A stretch of 64,000 nt of DNA from Crocinitomicaceae bacterium (GTDB lineage: Bacteria; Bacteroidota; Bacteroidia; Flavobacteriales_D; Crocinitomicaceae). Below, in pieces: positions 18,345 through 28,372 of the stretch (position 1 is its first letter; every line of letters begins with the position of its first letter). The notes below the pieces were generated by a model. The model had not been told where the DNA came from and did no database searches. It worked only from the letters and a program-made list of their open reading frames with translations. The stretch spans positions 121,296 through 185,295 of the forward strand of contig JAURMC010000013.1 in assembly GCA_030830895.1 (NCBI GenBank). Reading direction: 5' to 3'. The translations under genes were made by a program, and so were the position numbers.

Positions 18345-20795
18345 ATGAAGAGTTTTTTTACAAGTTTATTCTTTTTCTTTTTAATAATTGGTTTAAATGC
18401 CCAAACGCAAATTAGTGTTGGAAACCAAATAAATACTTTTACTTCGATGATTCGTGGGTATCATTTTATTGCACCCACAAATTTTACCATTTGTGGCCTA
18501 CAGGTTCCAACCAATGCATCAAACGGGTTACAAACCGTAAGAGTGGTTCGCTTCACAGCAGCAGCACCGCCAGCTTTTCCAGGTACGACGAATGCTTTTA
18601 CACAATTATTTAGCGCAACCAATCAGCCAAATGGTATTATCCCATGTAATATTCCTGTGACTGCTGGTCAAATTATTGGGGTCTATGGAGTTCGGGGTGC
18701 TTGTGTAAACTCTTATGGATCTCCTAATTTTAATACAACTATTAATGGTGCTCCAACCACATTAAGACGGAGCGGGATGCAGTCTTGCCCAACAGGAGGA
18801 CAACCAATGGCCAATATTTGGTCTGAGGTTAATTATAACATCGGTAGAATTTGGATGTATATTAATTGTTGTGCCGCCCCAACCGCTACTGCTTCGAATA
18901 ATGGTCCAATTTGTATTGGGTCTCCTTTAAATTTAACCGTAACACCAAATCCGGCCGTGCCGCTAAATGGAAATTATACGTTTGCTTGGACTGGTCCAAA
19001 CGGTTTCACTTCGAATCAACAGAATCCTACCATTGCAAATCCATCAGTGGCCTCAGCAGGAACCTACACGTGTACGATTTCTTCCAATTGTGGCGCAGTT
19101 ACAGCAACTACTCAAGTGGCGGTTAACCCTTCACCAACGGCATCAATTACAAATAACACAGGAGTTACGATTTTAGATTGTAATACTCCAGTAATTAACG
19201 TAACGGCTTCCGGTGGCGGAACGTATACGTGGGATAATGGACTAGGGAGCAATGCTGCAGCGGTTATTTCAAGTCCGGGCACATACAATGTGGTTGTAAC
19301 GAATGCTCAAGGGTGTACTGATACTGCTACCATCACCACTACTCTGGCGCCAACTCCTACCATTTCTATGAATCCCGCGACAATTTGTACCGGGCAATCT
19401 ACTACCTTGGTGGCAACAACCTCTCCAGCAGGAGGAGTTATTGCGTGGAATACTGGACAAAACACGAATTCAATCACTGTAAACCCAATGCAAACGACTA
19501 CATATTCTGCAACCTACACATGGAATGGATGTTCTGCTTCAGACTCGGCAGTAGTGACTGTAAACCCAACGCCAACTGTTAGCGTGAATAGTGATACAAT
19601 ATGTAATGGAGATACAACCACATTAATTGCAACACCAGATCTTCCTGGTGGAACATTTTTATGGTCAAATAATCAAACATCACAATCAATAAATGTAAAT
19701 CCAGGTCTACCAGGTACTACATACTCAGTAACTTATACATTAACAGGATGTACGGCCCAGGCTTCTGGAATAGTTACAGTAAATCCCGTTCCCGTTTTGT
19801 CTATTGCACCACTAATAATGTGTTACGGGGAAACAGGAACATTAACGGCAGTTCCAAATTTACCCGGCGGTACATTTTTATGGACACCAACCAATGAAAC
19901 CACCAATTTAATAACCGTTTCACCGCTAGCCTCTACTACGTATCAAGCACAATATGTACTTAATAATTGCTTAAGTAATTTAGCTAATGGGGTTGTAACG
20001 ATTAAACCCTTGCCGTTAATGGATTTTAGCGTAGACACCACATGGGGTTGTATTCCGCTTAATGTCACCATGTCTATAGACTTACCCAACCCGGCAACGA
20101 ATTATCAGTGGTCTTCAACAAATAACTTCTCGGGAACGGGATCTTCTGTACAAAACTTATATACAGGGGGAGGATGTTATTCTATATTTGTAACGGGAAC
20201 TTTAAATGGATGCATTGATAGCGCTTCAATGCTTGGCGCCATATGTACAGAAGGCTTCCCTAGCGCTGAATTTTCATCTTCTGTTGCTGTATTTACCGAG
20301 TCTTCTCAAGCTGTCGAGTTTACGAATACAAGTATTGGGGGAATTAATTATGTGTGGAATTTTGGTGATGGAGAAAGCTCAACCGATTTTTCTCCTTCAC
20401 ATATGTTTGTAGGTACTCAAGCGGGTTATACAGTATCCCTAACTGTTTCAACTGCATTCGGATGCTCCGATAGCACGAAAATTTCTATTGGCGCTCAGGT
20501 GGGAGGATTATATTATATACCGAACGCATTCACTCCGGATGGAGACCCGTTTAATCCAACATTTAAACCCTTGTTTCCAGTTGGATTTGACCCGTATAAT
20601 TACAATATGTTAATTTACAACCGTTGGGGGCAAGTAGTATTTGAAACAAACAACTTAGAAGTTGGCTGGGATGGTTCTTATGGGTTGGAAGGATTAGACG
20701 CTCAACCGGGAGTTTATACTTATTTAATCAATATTAAAATGCCTGATGTTGACAAGGTAGTACAATTTACAGGCCACGTAACCCTAGTTCGATAA
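18345..20795 (+). CDS. T9SS type B sorting-domain protein (816 aa), paralogue of upstream giant protein
   Basis: Signal peptide MKSFFTSLFFFFLIIGLNAQ; C-terminal YYIPNAFTPDGDPFNPTFKPLF..NMLIYNRWGQVVFETNN..GWDGSYG; aligns by eye with the C-terminal part of the 2224-aa protein. Confidence 0.92.
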   Translation: MKSFFTSLFFFFLIIGLNAQTQISVGNQINTFTSMIRGYHFIAPTNFTICGLQVPTNASNGLQTVRVVRFTAAAPPAFPGTTNAFTQLFSATNQPNGIIPCNIPVTAGQIIGVYGVRGACVNSYGSPNFNTTINGAPTTLRRSGMQSCPTGGQPMANIWSEVNYNIGRIWMYINCCAAPTATASNNGPICIGSPLNLTVTPNPAVPLNGNYTFAWTGPNGFTSNQQNPTIANPSVASAGTYTCTISSNCGAVTATTQVAVNPSPTASITNNTGVTILDCNTPVINVTASGGGTYTWDNGLGSNAAAVISSPGTYNVVVTNAQGCTDTATITTTLAPTPTISMNPATICTGQSTTLVATTSPAGGVIAWNTGQNTNSITVNPMQTTTYSATYTWNGCSASDSAVVTVNPTPTVSVNSDTICNGDTTTLIATPDLPGGTFLWSNNQTSQSINVNPGLPGTTYSVTYTLTGCTAQASGIVTVNPVPVLSIAPLIMCYGETGTLTAVPNLPGGTFLWTPTNETTNLITVSPLASTTYQAQYVLNNCLSNLANGVVTIKPLPLMDFSVDTTWGCIPLNVTMSIDLPNPATNYQWSSTNNFSGTGSSVQNLYTGGGCYSIFVTGTLNGCIDSASMLGAICTEGFPSAEFSSSVAVFTESSQAVEFTNTSIGGINYVWNFGDGESSTDFSPSHMFVGTQAGYTVSLTVSTAFGCSDSTKISIGAQVGGLYYIPNAFTPDGDPFNPTFKPLFPVGFDPYNYNMLIYNRWGQVVFETNNLEVGWDGSYGLEGLDAQPGVYTYLINIKMPDVDKVVQFTGHVTLVR

Positions 20796-20856
20796 TCTTA
20801 AAAAACGTTAATCCGTTTTATATTTCTTTTTTTCATACGCAACTTAGCGTCTTGTT

Positions 20857-22467
20857 GTGATTAATAAAGTACGAATTAAGGTATTAACAATCTCCGCTAT
20901 TGTTTTGGTGGGTGTATTGGGTGTTTACGAAGTATTTCAATTGGTACAGTTGTATAATCAAAAAAAAGCTCGATTTAACGATGAGGCTGTTAGATGCATT
21001 GATAAAGTAGGTTACATTCACGAAAAACTCGTAGATAACCAGCGATATAATGCAATAATTCGTCAAGACTTTAGCGCTCAATATAAGAAGATACTTGAGC
21101 ATGAATTTGAAGGCATGATAGCCTCTAATCAACAGATTTCAATTAAGGACACAAGCATAATAATAAATAATAAAACCGAACCATACATTGTGATTAAAGG
21201 TTCAACTCGTGACACGCTGTCGGGAGTAAGAACGGAACAAACGACACTTATAAAAGATGTCCGCCAATTACAGGATTTTGTGTCATCTTCAAAAAAAGCA
21301 AGTAAGGCCTCCGAAAACATTACAATTCATTTAAATCAGAAGTTATTACAACACATTTTTAAAAAAGCAAAATTTATGAATGAGCTTATGCTCCAGGCAT
21401 TTAAAGAAAATGTGTATAATAAGCCTCAAGAACGCGTCAAATTAGCTCTCATAGATTCGATTATTTTCAATGAACTCGGAAGGCAAGAATTGCCTGTGAA
21501 ATATAAATTCAAGATTTCTTTAGAACACGGTAGGCCTTTAGTCTTTAATGAAGAAAATACCAATTATACGAAGGGGATACAATCGAGTAAAGGATTTCGT
21601 ACAGAACTTTTTCCAACGGATAAAATCAATGAAAAATTGTTTTTGACCGTATACTTTCCTAAAGAACGATCCTATTTATTAAAAGGGATGAAATCATACT
21701 TCATAATTACTATTCTATTAGGGATATTAATGAGTTCGACCTTGTTTTTTCTTATACGGACCATTAAGGAACAAAAACTGGTATCTGAAATAAAATCAAA
21801 TTTTATTTCTAACATGACCCATGAATTTAAAACACCAATTTCAACGATTTCTTTAGCCTGTCAGGCGCTTAATGATTCAGATGTTGTTTCCACCTCTTCA
21901 TCGCAAGAAATTTCACCTTACATTCGAATGATAGATGAAGAAAATAAACGACTTGGAAATTTAGTTGAAGGAATACTTCAGAGCGCATTAATCTCTAAAG
22001 GAGATTTAGTACTTAATAAGGAACTTCTAAATCTATATGAAATCATTCAAAATCAAGTTAATGTTGTACTATTCAATAAATCAAAAAAGATTTCTATCCA
22101 GATTGAACAAAAAGGAGACCCCGTTATGCTTTTTGCGGATAAGTTACACCTATCAAATTTAATAGCAAATTTATTAGATAATGCTTCCAAATATTCTACG
22201 GATAATCCGGAAATAAATATTTTAATTAGTTACCAAAATAATAACATTCATTTATTCGTTAGAGACAATGGAATTGGCATCCCCAAAGAGTATCTACCTA
22301 AAATCTTTGATAATTTATACCGAGTACCAACCGGCAATATACACAATGTAAAAGGGTTTGGATTAGGACTAAGTTACGTCAAGGCAATATCTGATGCACA
22401 TGGTTGGAAAATCAATGTAATGAGCGAAGAATTAAAAGGAACGGTATTTGAGGTAATATTTAATTAA
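20857..22467 (+). CDS. Sensor histidine kinase (GTG start)
   Basis: Two TM segments flanking a periplasmic region; H-box NMTHEFKTPISTISLA; ATPase NLLDNASKYS, DNGIGIPKEYLPKIFDNLYRV, GFGLGLSYV. Confidence 0.95.
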   Translation: MINKVRIKVLTISAIVLVGVLGVYEVFQLVQLYNQKKARFNDEAVRCIDKVGYIHEKLVDNQRYNAIIRQDFSAQYKKILEHEFEGMIASNQQISIKDTSIIINNKTEPYIVIKGSTRDTLSGVRTEQTTLIKDVRQLQDFVSSSKKASKASENITIHLNQKLLQHIFKKAKFMNELMLQAFKENVYNKPQERVKLALIDSIIFNELGRQELPVKYKFKISLEHGRPLVFNEENTNYTKGIQSSKGFRTELFPTDKINEKLFLTVYFPKERSYLLKGMKSYFIITILLGILMSSTLFFLIRTIKEQKLVSEIKSNFISNMTHEFKTPISTISLACQALNDSDVVSTSSSQEISPYIRMIDEENKRLGNLVEGILQSALISKGDLVLNKELLNLYEIIQNQVNVVLFNKSKKISIQIEQKGDPVMLFADKLHLSNLIANLLDNASKYSTDNPEINILISYQNNNIHLFVRDNGIGIPKEYLPKIFDNLYRVPTGNIHNVKGFGLGLSYVKAISDAHGWKINVMSEELKGTVFEVIFN

Positions 22468-22476
22468 AAACAACAA

Positions 22477-23166
22477 ATGAAACAACATTTTTTATTAGCA
22501 GAAGACGATGAAAACTTGGGCGCATTGCTAGCCAGTTTTTTAAATTCTAAAGGATTTCAAACTAAATGGGTTAAAAATGGAGAGGAAGCAATTGCTTATT
22601 ACCGCACATTTTCAAATAACATAGAATTTATTATTTTGGATGTTATGATGCCCGAGAAAGACGGGTTTGCGGTAGCTAAAGAAATTCGACTAATTGATAA
22701 GAAAACGCCAATTCTTTTTTTAACAGCAAAGAGCATGAAGGAGGATAAACTTAAAGGGTTTGAAGTTGGTGCGGATGATTATCTCACGAAACCATTTGCT
22801 ATGGAAGAACTAATTGCTCGAATTCAAGCAATCATAAGAAGGGTTGGTGAAGATTCGTCAACAAAAACAGATAAGTTAGCCATTGGTAGTTTATCGTTTG
22901 ACCCTCATAAAAGCATACTTTATTCAAGTGCAGGAGAAAAAAAATTAACCACAAAAGAAAATGCGCTACTTAACTTATTGGCAAGGAATCTGAATGAAGT
23001 TCTTGACCGACAAGCAACGCTTAGAGCAGTTTGGGGAGACGATAATTATTTTAATGGAAGGAGCATGGACGTTTACATTGCAAAACTTAGAAAACTACTT
23101 AGCGAAGACCCATCCATTGAAATCATGAATATCCACGGCATAGGGTTTAAATTGATTGTTAAATAA
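22477..23166 (+). CDS. OmpR-family response regulator
   Basis: Receiver (LLAEDDENLG, ILDVMMPEKDG, FLTAKS, GADDYLTKPF) plus winged-helix output (RSMDVYIAKLRKLLSEDP). Confidence 0.96.
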   Translation: MKQHFLLAEDDENLGALLASFLNSKGFQTKWVKNGEEAIAYYRTFSNNIEFIILDVMMPEKDGFAVAKEIRLIDKKTPILFLTAKSMKEDKLKGFEVGADDYLTKPFAMEELIARIQAIIRRVGEDSSTKTDKLAIGSLSFDPHKSILYSSAGEKKLTTKENALLNLLARNLNEVLDRQATLRAVWGDDNYFNGRSMDVYIAKLRKLLSEDPSIEIMNIHGIGFKLIVK

Positions 23167-23182
23167 CAGCTACCTTTAAGGC

Positions 23183-24631
23183 ATGCAAAAGCGGTTTTTT
23201 TCGAGTTTAGCATTGTCGCTTTTTTTAAACCTACTAATCAAGCCTTTTTCTGTCTTAGTTATTGATGCCGGTGTACAGCGAGTTTTAGGCAATGAAGCAT
23301 ATGGACAATATTTTGTATTATTATCGCTATGCTTAGTTTTTAATATTTTTTTAGACCTTGGAATTAATAATTTTACAACTCGATACATTGCGCAAGATAC
23401 AACATACTTAAATCAACATGTGAGTAAGGTCTTTTATCTTAGGATGTTTCTTTTCCTATGCTATGCGGCCCTTGTTTATGTATGTGCATGGGTATTCAAT
23501 TTAGCTTCTGGGCAATTTTCGTTACTCGCGCTTTTGGTGTTTAATCAATTTTTAATTCAATCGATTGCCTTTATTCGTAGTTTATTTTCTGGTTTACATT
23601 TATTTAGAACAGATAGTTTAATATCCGTACTTGATCGAGCGATACTAATCATGATTATTGGTGCCGCACTGATATTTTCCGTCTCTAGTATTACAATTTT
23701 TAATTTTGTATTGGCACAAACTGTTGGATACGCATTAACTTTATTTACGGCAATTTGGCTTCTCAGAGCACACATAAAGACGTGGATGCCAATATTCGAT
23801 AAAGATTATATTTTGGATGTGATAACTCGTAGTTTACCATTCGCTTTATTAGTACTCTTGATGCTGTTGTATAATCGTTCAGATGTTGTATTGCTTAAAC
23901 AAATCTCTGATGCTGGGAATTACCAAGCGGGAGTTTATGCGCAAGGTTATCGCTTGTTAGACGCACTTTACATGCTAGGGATGATTTTTGCAGGATTACT
24001 TTTTCCAGTCTTCAGCAGGATGATTCATCAAAAAAGTAATGAACTTTTAGCGCTTGTACAAATCGCTGGTAAACTATTGGTGGGGGGCTCTTTAGGTATA
24101 TTATTTATTGTAAGTTTTCACGGAACATATATTCTTAATATAATTTATGGAGACAAAGTTGATCCTGAATCGATAGTTGTTTTTCAATATTTAATGATGG
24201 CATTTACTGCCATGAGTTTTAATTTTATCTTTGGTACGCTGTTAACCGCATCCGGTAATTTAAAATTATTAAATATCACTGCGCTTTTTGGAGTAATCGT
24301 TTCGGTATTTTTTAATGTAGTATTAATTCCTAAACTTGGGGCTGTTGGTTGTGCGGTCTCTGCATTAATTACCCAAGGCGTTGTCTCCACAGTGTTGGTT
24401 TTAATTTCTTACAGAAGATTAAAAGTATATTTTTATTTGAGGTCGTTTGTTGCGTTTTTAATGTTAATTACCACGCTGTACAGTATTAAATTGTTTGTTT
24501 ATCCGAATTTATCTTCGTTTCAATCATTGGTTATCGACATTTTTTTATTACTAGTGTTTTCTTTTGCATATTCAATCATCGATCTGAGGTCCCTGCGACA
24601 AATTTGGCGCCTTAAAGAAGATATCCAATAA
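23183..24631 (+). CDS. Polysaccharide flippase / Wzx-like membrane protein
   Basis: 12-14 TM hydrophobic protein, MATE/PST-like pattern (LVIDAGVQRVLGNEAYGQYFVLLSL; LTASGNLKLLNITALFGVIVSVFFNVVLIPKLGAVGCA). Confidence 0.85.
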   Translation: MQKRFFSSLALSLFLNLLIKPFSVLVIDAGVQRVLGNEAYGQYFVLLSLCLVFNIFLDLGINNFTTRYIAQDTTYLNQHVSKVFYLRMFLFLCYAALVYVCAWVFNLASGQFSLLALLVFNQFLIQSIAFIRSLFSGLHLFRTDSLISVLDRAILIMIIGAALIFSVSSITIFNFVLAQTVGYALTLFTAIWLLRAHIKTWMPIFDKDYILDVITRSLPFALLVLLMLLYNRSDVVLLKQISDAGNYQAGVYAQGYRLLDALYMLGMIFAGLLFPVFSRMIHQKSNELLALVQIAGKLLVGGSLGILFIVSFHGTYILNIIYGDKVDPESIVVFQYLMMAFTAMSFNFIFGTLLTASGNLKLLNITALFGVIVSVFFNVVLIPKLGAVGCAVSALITQGVVSTVLVLISYRRLKVYFYLRSFVAFLMLITTLYSIKLFVYPNLSSFQSLVIDIFLLLVFSFAYSIIDLRSLRQIWRLKEDIQ

Positions 24632-24698
24632 TATTGGACATTAATCGTTTTTACAAGTCTTTGAATAGCTGTATCTTCGCAACACAATATTTTAACAT

Positions 24699-25691
24699 AT
24701 GAGTAATCAACAAGAGGAGTTAAAAAACGCTAGTAAAGGATTGATTCAATTTATATGGATAAATCGAAAAAAGCTCCTTGTATTTACAGCTTCTGCCGCA
24801 GTGGTATCGGGAGTGGTTGCATTTTTAATGACACCGTTGTATTTAAGCACAGCCATAGTCTTTCCTGCGGCCACTAGCAGTGTATCATTTTCTGAACAAC
24901 GTAATGCGAAGGCGGCGGCGATGGATTTCGGTGAAGAAGAACAGGCAGAGCAACTGGTACAAATCCTTCAAAGCTCTCGGATTCGAGACAAAGTGGTATC
25001 CGAATTTCAACTTATGAAGCATTACGAAATAGATCCAAAGGGCCCAAATAAACAATTTAAATTAAACGAAGCCTACAATAACCACATTTCGTTTAATAGA
25101 ACACGCTTCGGGTCAATAACAATCGATGTGCTCGATAAGAATCCAGAATTAGCAGCCAAAATTGCTAATAAAATTCTTGATTTAATAGATTCGGTAAAGA
25201 ATGAAATGATTGGGGAGCGAACCATTCCAGCATTCAAGGTCAACGAGCGAAAATTATTTCAAATGAAACGAGATCGGGATGCTATTTTAAAGAAGTTGGA
25301 TAGTTTGGCTGATTTGGGGGTTATCGCTTTAGATGTGCGTTCAAATTTATTTCAAGCATACGTTGATTCAAAAAATCCAGCTGATCGAGCCGAGTTAAAA
25401 AAGAAGATTGATATAAACATGAAGTATGGTGCAATGTATGACGGGCTAGAATATATGCGGAATGAAAAGATTGTTAAAATTGAAGATTTTAATAATTCTT
25501 ATGAGCAAGCCGAATCCGATGCAAACACAAAGTTTAATCATAAGTTTATTGTAGAGCGAGCCGTAAAATCCGATAAAAAAGAAAAACCTAAACGAGCTGT
25601 AATAATCTTAGTTTCTACGTTGGCAGCATTCTTTTCTGGTCTATTTTCATTGTTGTTTTGGGAGAAATACAAAGAACTTCGAGGCTCTTGA
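24699..25691 (+). CDS. Wzz-like chain-length determinant protein
   Basis: N-terminal TM, P-x-Y..S/A-like MTPLYLSTAIVFP, coiled-coil core, C-terminal TM. Confidence 0.75.
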   Translation: MSNQQEELKNASKGLIQFIWINRKKLLVFTASAAVVSGVVAFLMTPLYLSTAIVFPAATSSVSFSEQRNAKAAAMDFGEEEQAEQLVQILQSSRIRDKVVSEFQLMKHYEIDPKGPNKQFKLNEAYNNHISFNRTRFGSITIDVLDKNPELAAKIANKILDLIDSVKNEMIGERTIPAFKVNERKLFQMKRDRDAILKKLDSLADLGVIALDVRSNLFQAYVDSKNPADRAELKKKIDINMKYGAMYDGLEYMRNEKIVKIEDFNNSYEQAESDANTKFNHKFIVERAVKSDKKEKPKRAVIILVSTLAAFFSGLFSLLFWEKYKELRGS

Positions 25692-27121
25692 GTTTTAAAT
25701 TTGGTCGTACAATCCTCGCAGGGGCCCTAATTGGTTTCCTCATGGGGGTTGCTTTTTATTTCGATTGGCTTTATTTGTTCACTATTCCTATTATTCTTGC
25801 CGTGTTATATGTGGCAATATATCACATCGATTTTTTATTTCAAACGATTATCTTTTTTACGCCTCTTTCTATAAATATTGAAGAATATACCGATCAATTT
25901 GGACTGTTTCTTCCCACAGAACCTTTACTCTTTGGTATTATGCTCTTGTTGATTTTTTATCAAATCAAAGAGCCAATTTTTACGGGCGCACTTTTAAAAC
26001 ACCCCCTTATTCTTATTCTTATGGGTTATTTTGCCTGGTTGGTAATAACTAGTGTAACGAGTACCCATCCTTTGGTTTCCTTCAAATCACTGCTGTCCAG
26101 ACTCTGGTACGTTTTACCGTTATTATTTTTTGGTTCTGTTTTATTCTCGCGAAAAGGATTAATAACACGGTTTTTTTGGTTACTAACCATTGGCACAGTC
26201 TTGGTTATTATTTATACGTTGTTAACACATGCTGGGTATGGATTTGGCGAAAAAGAAAGCCATTGGGTGATGTCGCCTTTTTATAAAGACCACACCATTT
26301 ATGGAGCAGCAATCGCTCTTGTTTTCCCTTTTCCCGTAATGCTGTTTTTAATAAAAAAGCAGACACCATTATCTTCGCTGATTTTAGGTGTGTTCTTTTT
26401 AATAATCCTATTTGGGTTATATTTTTCATACACCCGAGCGGCATGGTTGAGTGTATTGGGCGCCATGGCTGTAATCACGCTAGTTTTATTAAAGGTGCGA
26501 TTCACTTATGTGTTTGCAGTAGCAATATTGATAATTGGAATCTTGTTTACGCAGCAAGATTCAATTCAGATGGAATTGGCTAGGAATAAAACAGAACACA
26601 CAACAGAGGCGTTTGATGAACGGCTTCAAAGCGCAGCGAATGTAACCACTGATGCCTCAAATTTGGAGCGCATTAATCGCTGGTCATGTGCCATTGAAAT
26701 GTTCAAGGAACGACCCGTTTTTGGCTTCGGCCCTGCAACTTTTTCTTTTGAATATGCGCGCTTTCAAGAGCCTGAAAACTTAACGATTATTTCAACAAAT
26801 TTCGGAGACATGGGAAATGCACATAGTGAGTATTTAAGCGCATTATCTGAAACTGGACTCTTGGGTTTTGTTCTGTTTTTATTTTTTGTTGGGGGCTTGT
26901 TTTATTATCTATTAATATTCATTCAGCGCGCTAAAGTTGTAAATCAACAATACTTTATTATTGGATTAGGTATGTTGTTTTCTTTGACCACATATTTTAT
27001 TCACGCATTTCTGAATAATTTTTTGGACACGGACAAAGCTTCTATACCAATTTATTGCATGATTGCCGTGTTGTTCGTGCTTGAAAACCGTCTAACGACT
27101 CAACCAAACGGAAGGGTTTAA
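25688..27121 (+). CDS. O-antigen ligase/Wzy-like polymerase family membrane protein
   Basis: Multi-TM; conserved YSYTRAAWLSV-like (FSYTRAAWLSVLGA), GFGPATFSFEY, HSEYLSALSETGLLGF typical of Wzy_C. Start uncertain: TTG at 25688 overlaps the upstream TGA; the ORF track gives 25658. Confidence 0.85.
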   Translation: MSFKFGRTILAGALIGFLMGVAFYFDWLYLFTIPIILAVLYVAIYHIDFLFQTIIFFTPLSINIEEYTDQFGLFLPTEPLLFGIMLLLIFYQIKEPIFTGALLKHPLILILMGYFAWLVITSVTSTHPLVSFKSLLSRLWYVLPLLFFGSVLFSRKGLITRFFWLLTIGTVLVIIYTLLTHAGYGFGEKESHWVMSPFYKDHTIYGAAIALVFPFPVMLFLIKKQTPLSSLILGVFFLIILFGLYFSYTRAAWLSVLGAMAVITLVLLKVRFTYVFAVAILIIGILFTQQDSIQMELARNKTEHTTEAFDERLQSAANVTTDASNLERINRWSCAIEMFKERPVFGFGPATFSFEYARFQEPENLTIISTNFGDMGNAHSEYLSALSETGLLGFVLFLFFVGGLFYYLLIFIQRAKVVNQQYFIIGLGMLFSLTTYFIHAFLNNFLDTDKASIPIYCMIAVLFVLENRLTTQPNGRV

Positions 27122-28372
27122 AGGGGTGGTGTTAATACCGCTTACGCTATGGATTTCGAAATGTAGGGTAGAGATATTCCCTTCGGTAATAAGTGTGCCT
27201 ATTGATTGTTTGCTGATTACTTTTTGACCAACACTGACAGAAACGGATGATAAGTTGCTATAGACGGACCGATAATTACCATGTTTGATTATTATGACTT
27301 TACCGGCACCAGCAATACTAAATACAGAACTTACTTCTCCCTCATATACTGCTCGAACACTAGATCCTGCACTGCAGGAAATGTCAATACCATTATTGTT
27401 TTCATAAACATCTTTTAGCGTTGGGTGAGCATTTTTACCAAATCTACTGGTGATGGTTCCTGTACTTACTGGCGAAGGCAATCTTCCTTTATTGGTTTCA
27501 AAGTTTTTTCCAGCAATAGCCCCTTCTGAAGAAAGGGTTTCCGGTTTATATGTAGGAGAAGGCGTTGTTGTCGATGTTTTATTAGCATCTCCTTGAGCGG
27601 CCGCTTTAGCACTCTCTTTTTCTTTCCTGCGTTGTTCTTCTTTTCGCGCTTCTGCTAATATGGCTGCCTGAATTTGATTTTCGATTTTTTTACGTTTTTT
27701 TTCTTCTTCCCTGAGTTGAACTAATAGTTTTTCTTCTTCTTTTTTCAGTTTAGAGTAGGATTTTTCTTTTTGTTGCTTATCTGCTTCGATTTTATCCTTT
27801 TCTGCTTTTTTCTCATTTAATGTCAGTTCTTTTTCGGTTTTTTCAGCATTAATCTGTCCGATCTCTCGTTCAATTAAAGATTGATGTTGTTTAATGAGAT
27901 CAACCTGCCTTCGTTGTAAATGAGCCACTTTTTTGAGGTAACTATTCCTGCGAACAGCCTCTTGGTATGTGTTAGCTGATAATAGAAACATTAACCGACC
28001 CGTATTATTTCTTTTTTTATATGCAAAGCGCAGCATTTTTTTGTATTGATTTTTTAGCCTTTCCAATCGTTTTTTTAACCTTCGCACATCATTTTTTTTC
28101 TGAAGAATTTTGATTTCCGCCATCTTAACCTGACTATCAAAGACCCGAACCAAAGCCTCTCTACTCTTGATTTGATTATCTAAAAGCCTAACTTCATTTA
28201 ATGAATTATTGGAATTTGCTTGAACTTTTTTTAATAATGATTTGGTTTGTGAAATTTTCTTTTCAAGTTTTCGCTGTTCTTTTTTTAAATTGTCTGGGTT
28301 TTGCTGACTAATTCCAATGCCTGATTGAAATATTAAAACGAGTATTAAACTACTTACAAGGCGCATAATCAT
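27092..28372 (-). CDS. Murein hydrolase activator EnvC-like / M23 peptidase
   Basis: Long coiled coil plus degenerate LytM domain (TSRFGKNAHPTLKDVYENNNGIDISCSAGSSVRAVYEGEVSSVFSIAGAGKVIIIKHGNYRSVYSNL). Confidence 0.9.
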   Translation of the reverse strand: MIMRLVSSLILVLIFQSGIGISQQNPDNLKKEQRKLEKKISQTKSLLKKVQANSNNSLNEVRLLDNQIKSREALVRVFDSQVKMAEIKILQKKNDVRRLKKRLERLKNQYKKMLRFAYKKRNNTGRLMFLLSANTYQEAVRRNSYLKKVAHLQRRQVDLIKQHQSLIEREIGQINAEKTEKELTLNEKKAEKDKIEADKQQKEKSYSKLKKEEEKLLVQLREEEKKRKKIENQIQAAILAEARKEEQRRKEKESAKAAAQGDANKTSTTTPSPTYKPETLSSEGAIAGKNFETNKGRLPSPVSTGTITSRFGKNAHPTLKDVYENNNGIDISCSAGSSVRAVYEGEVSSVFSIAGAGKVIIIKHGNYRSVYSNLSSVSVSVGQKVISKQSIGTLITEGNISTLHFEIHSVSGINTTPLNPSVWLSR

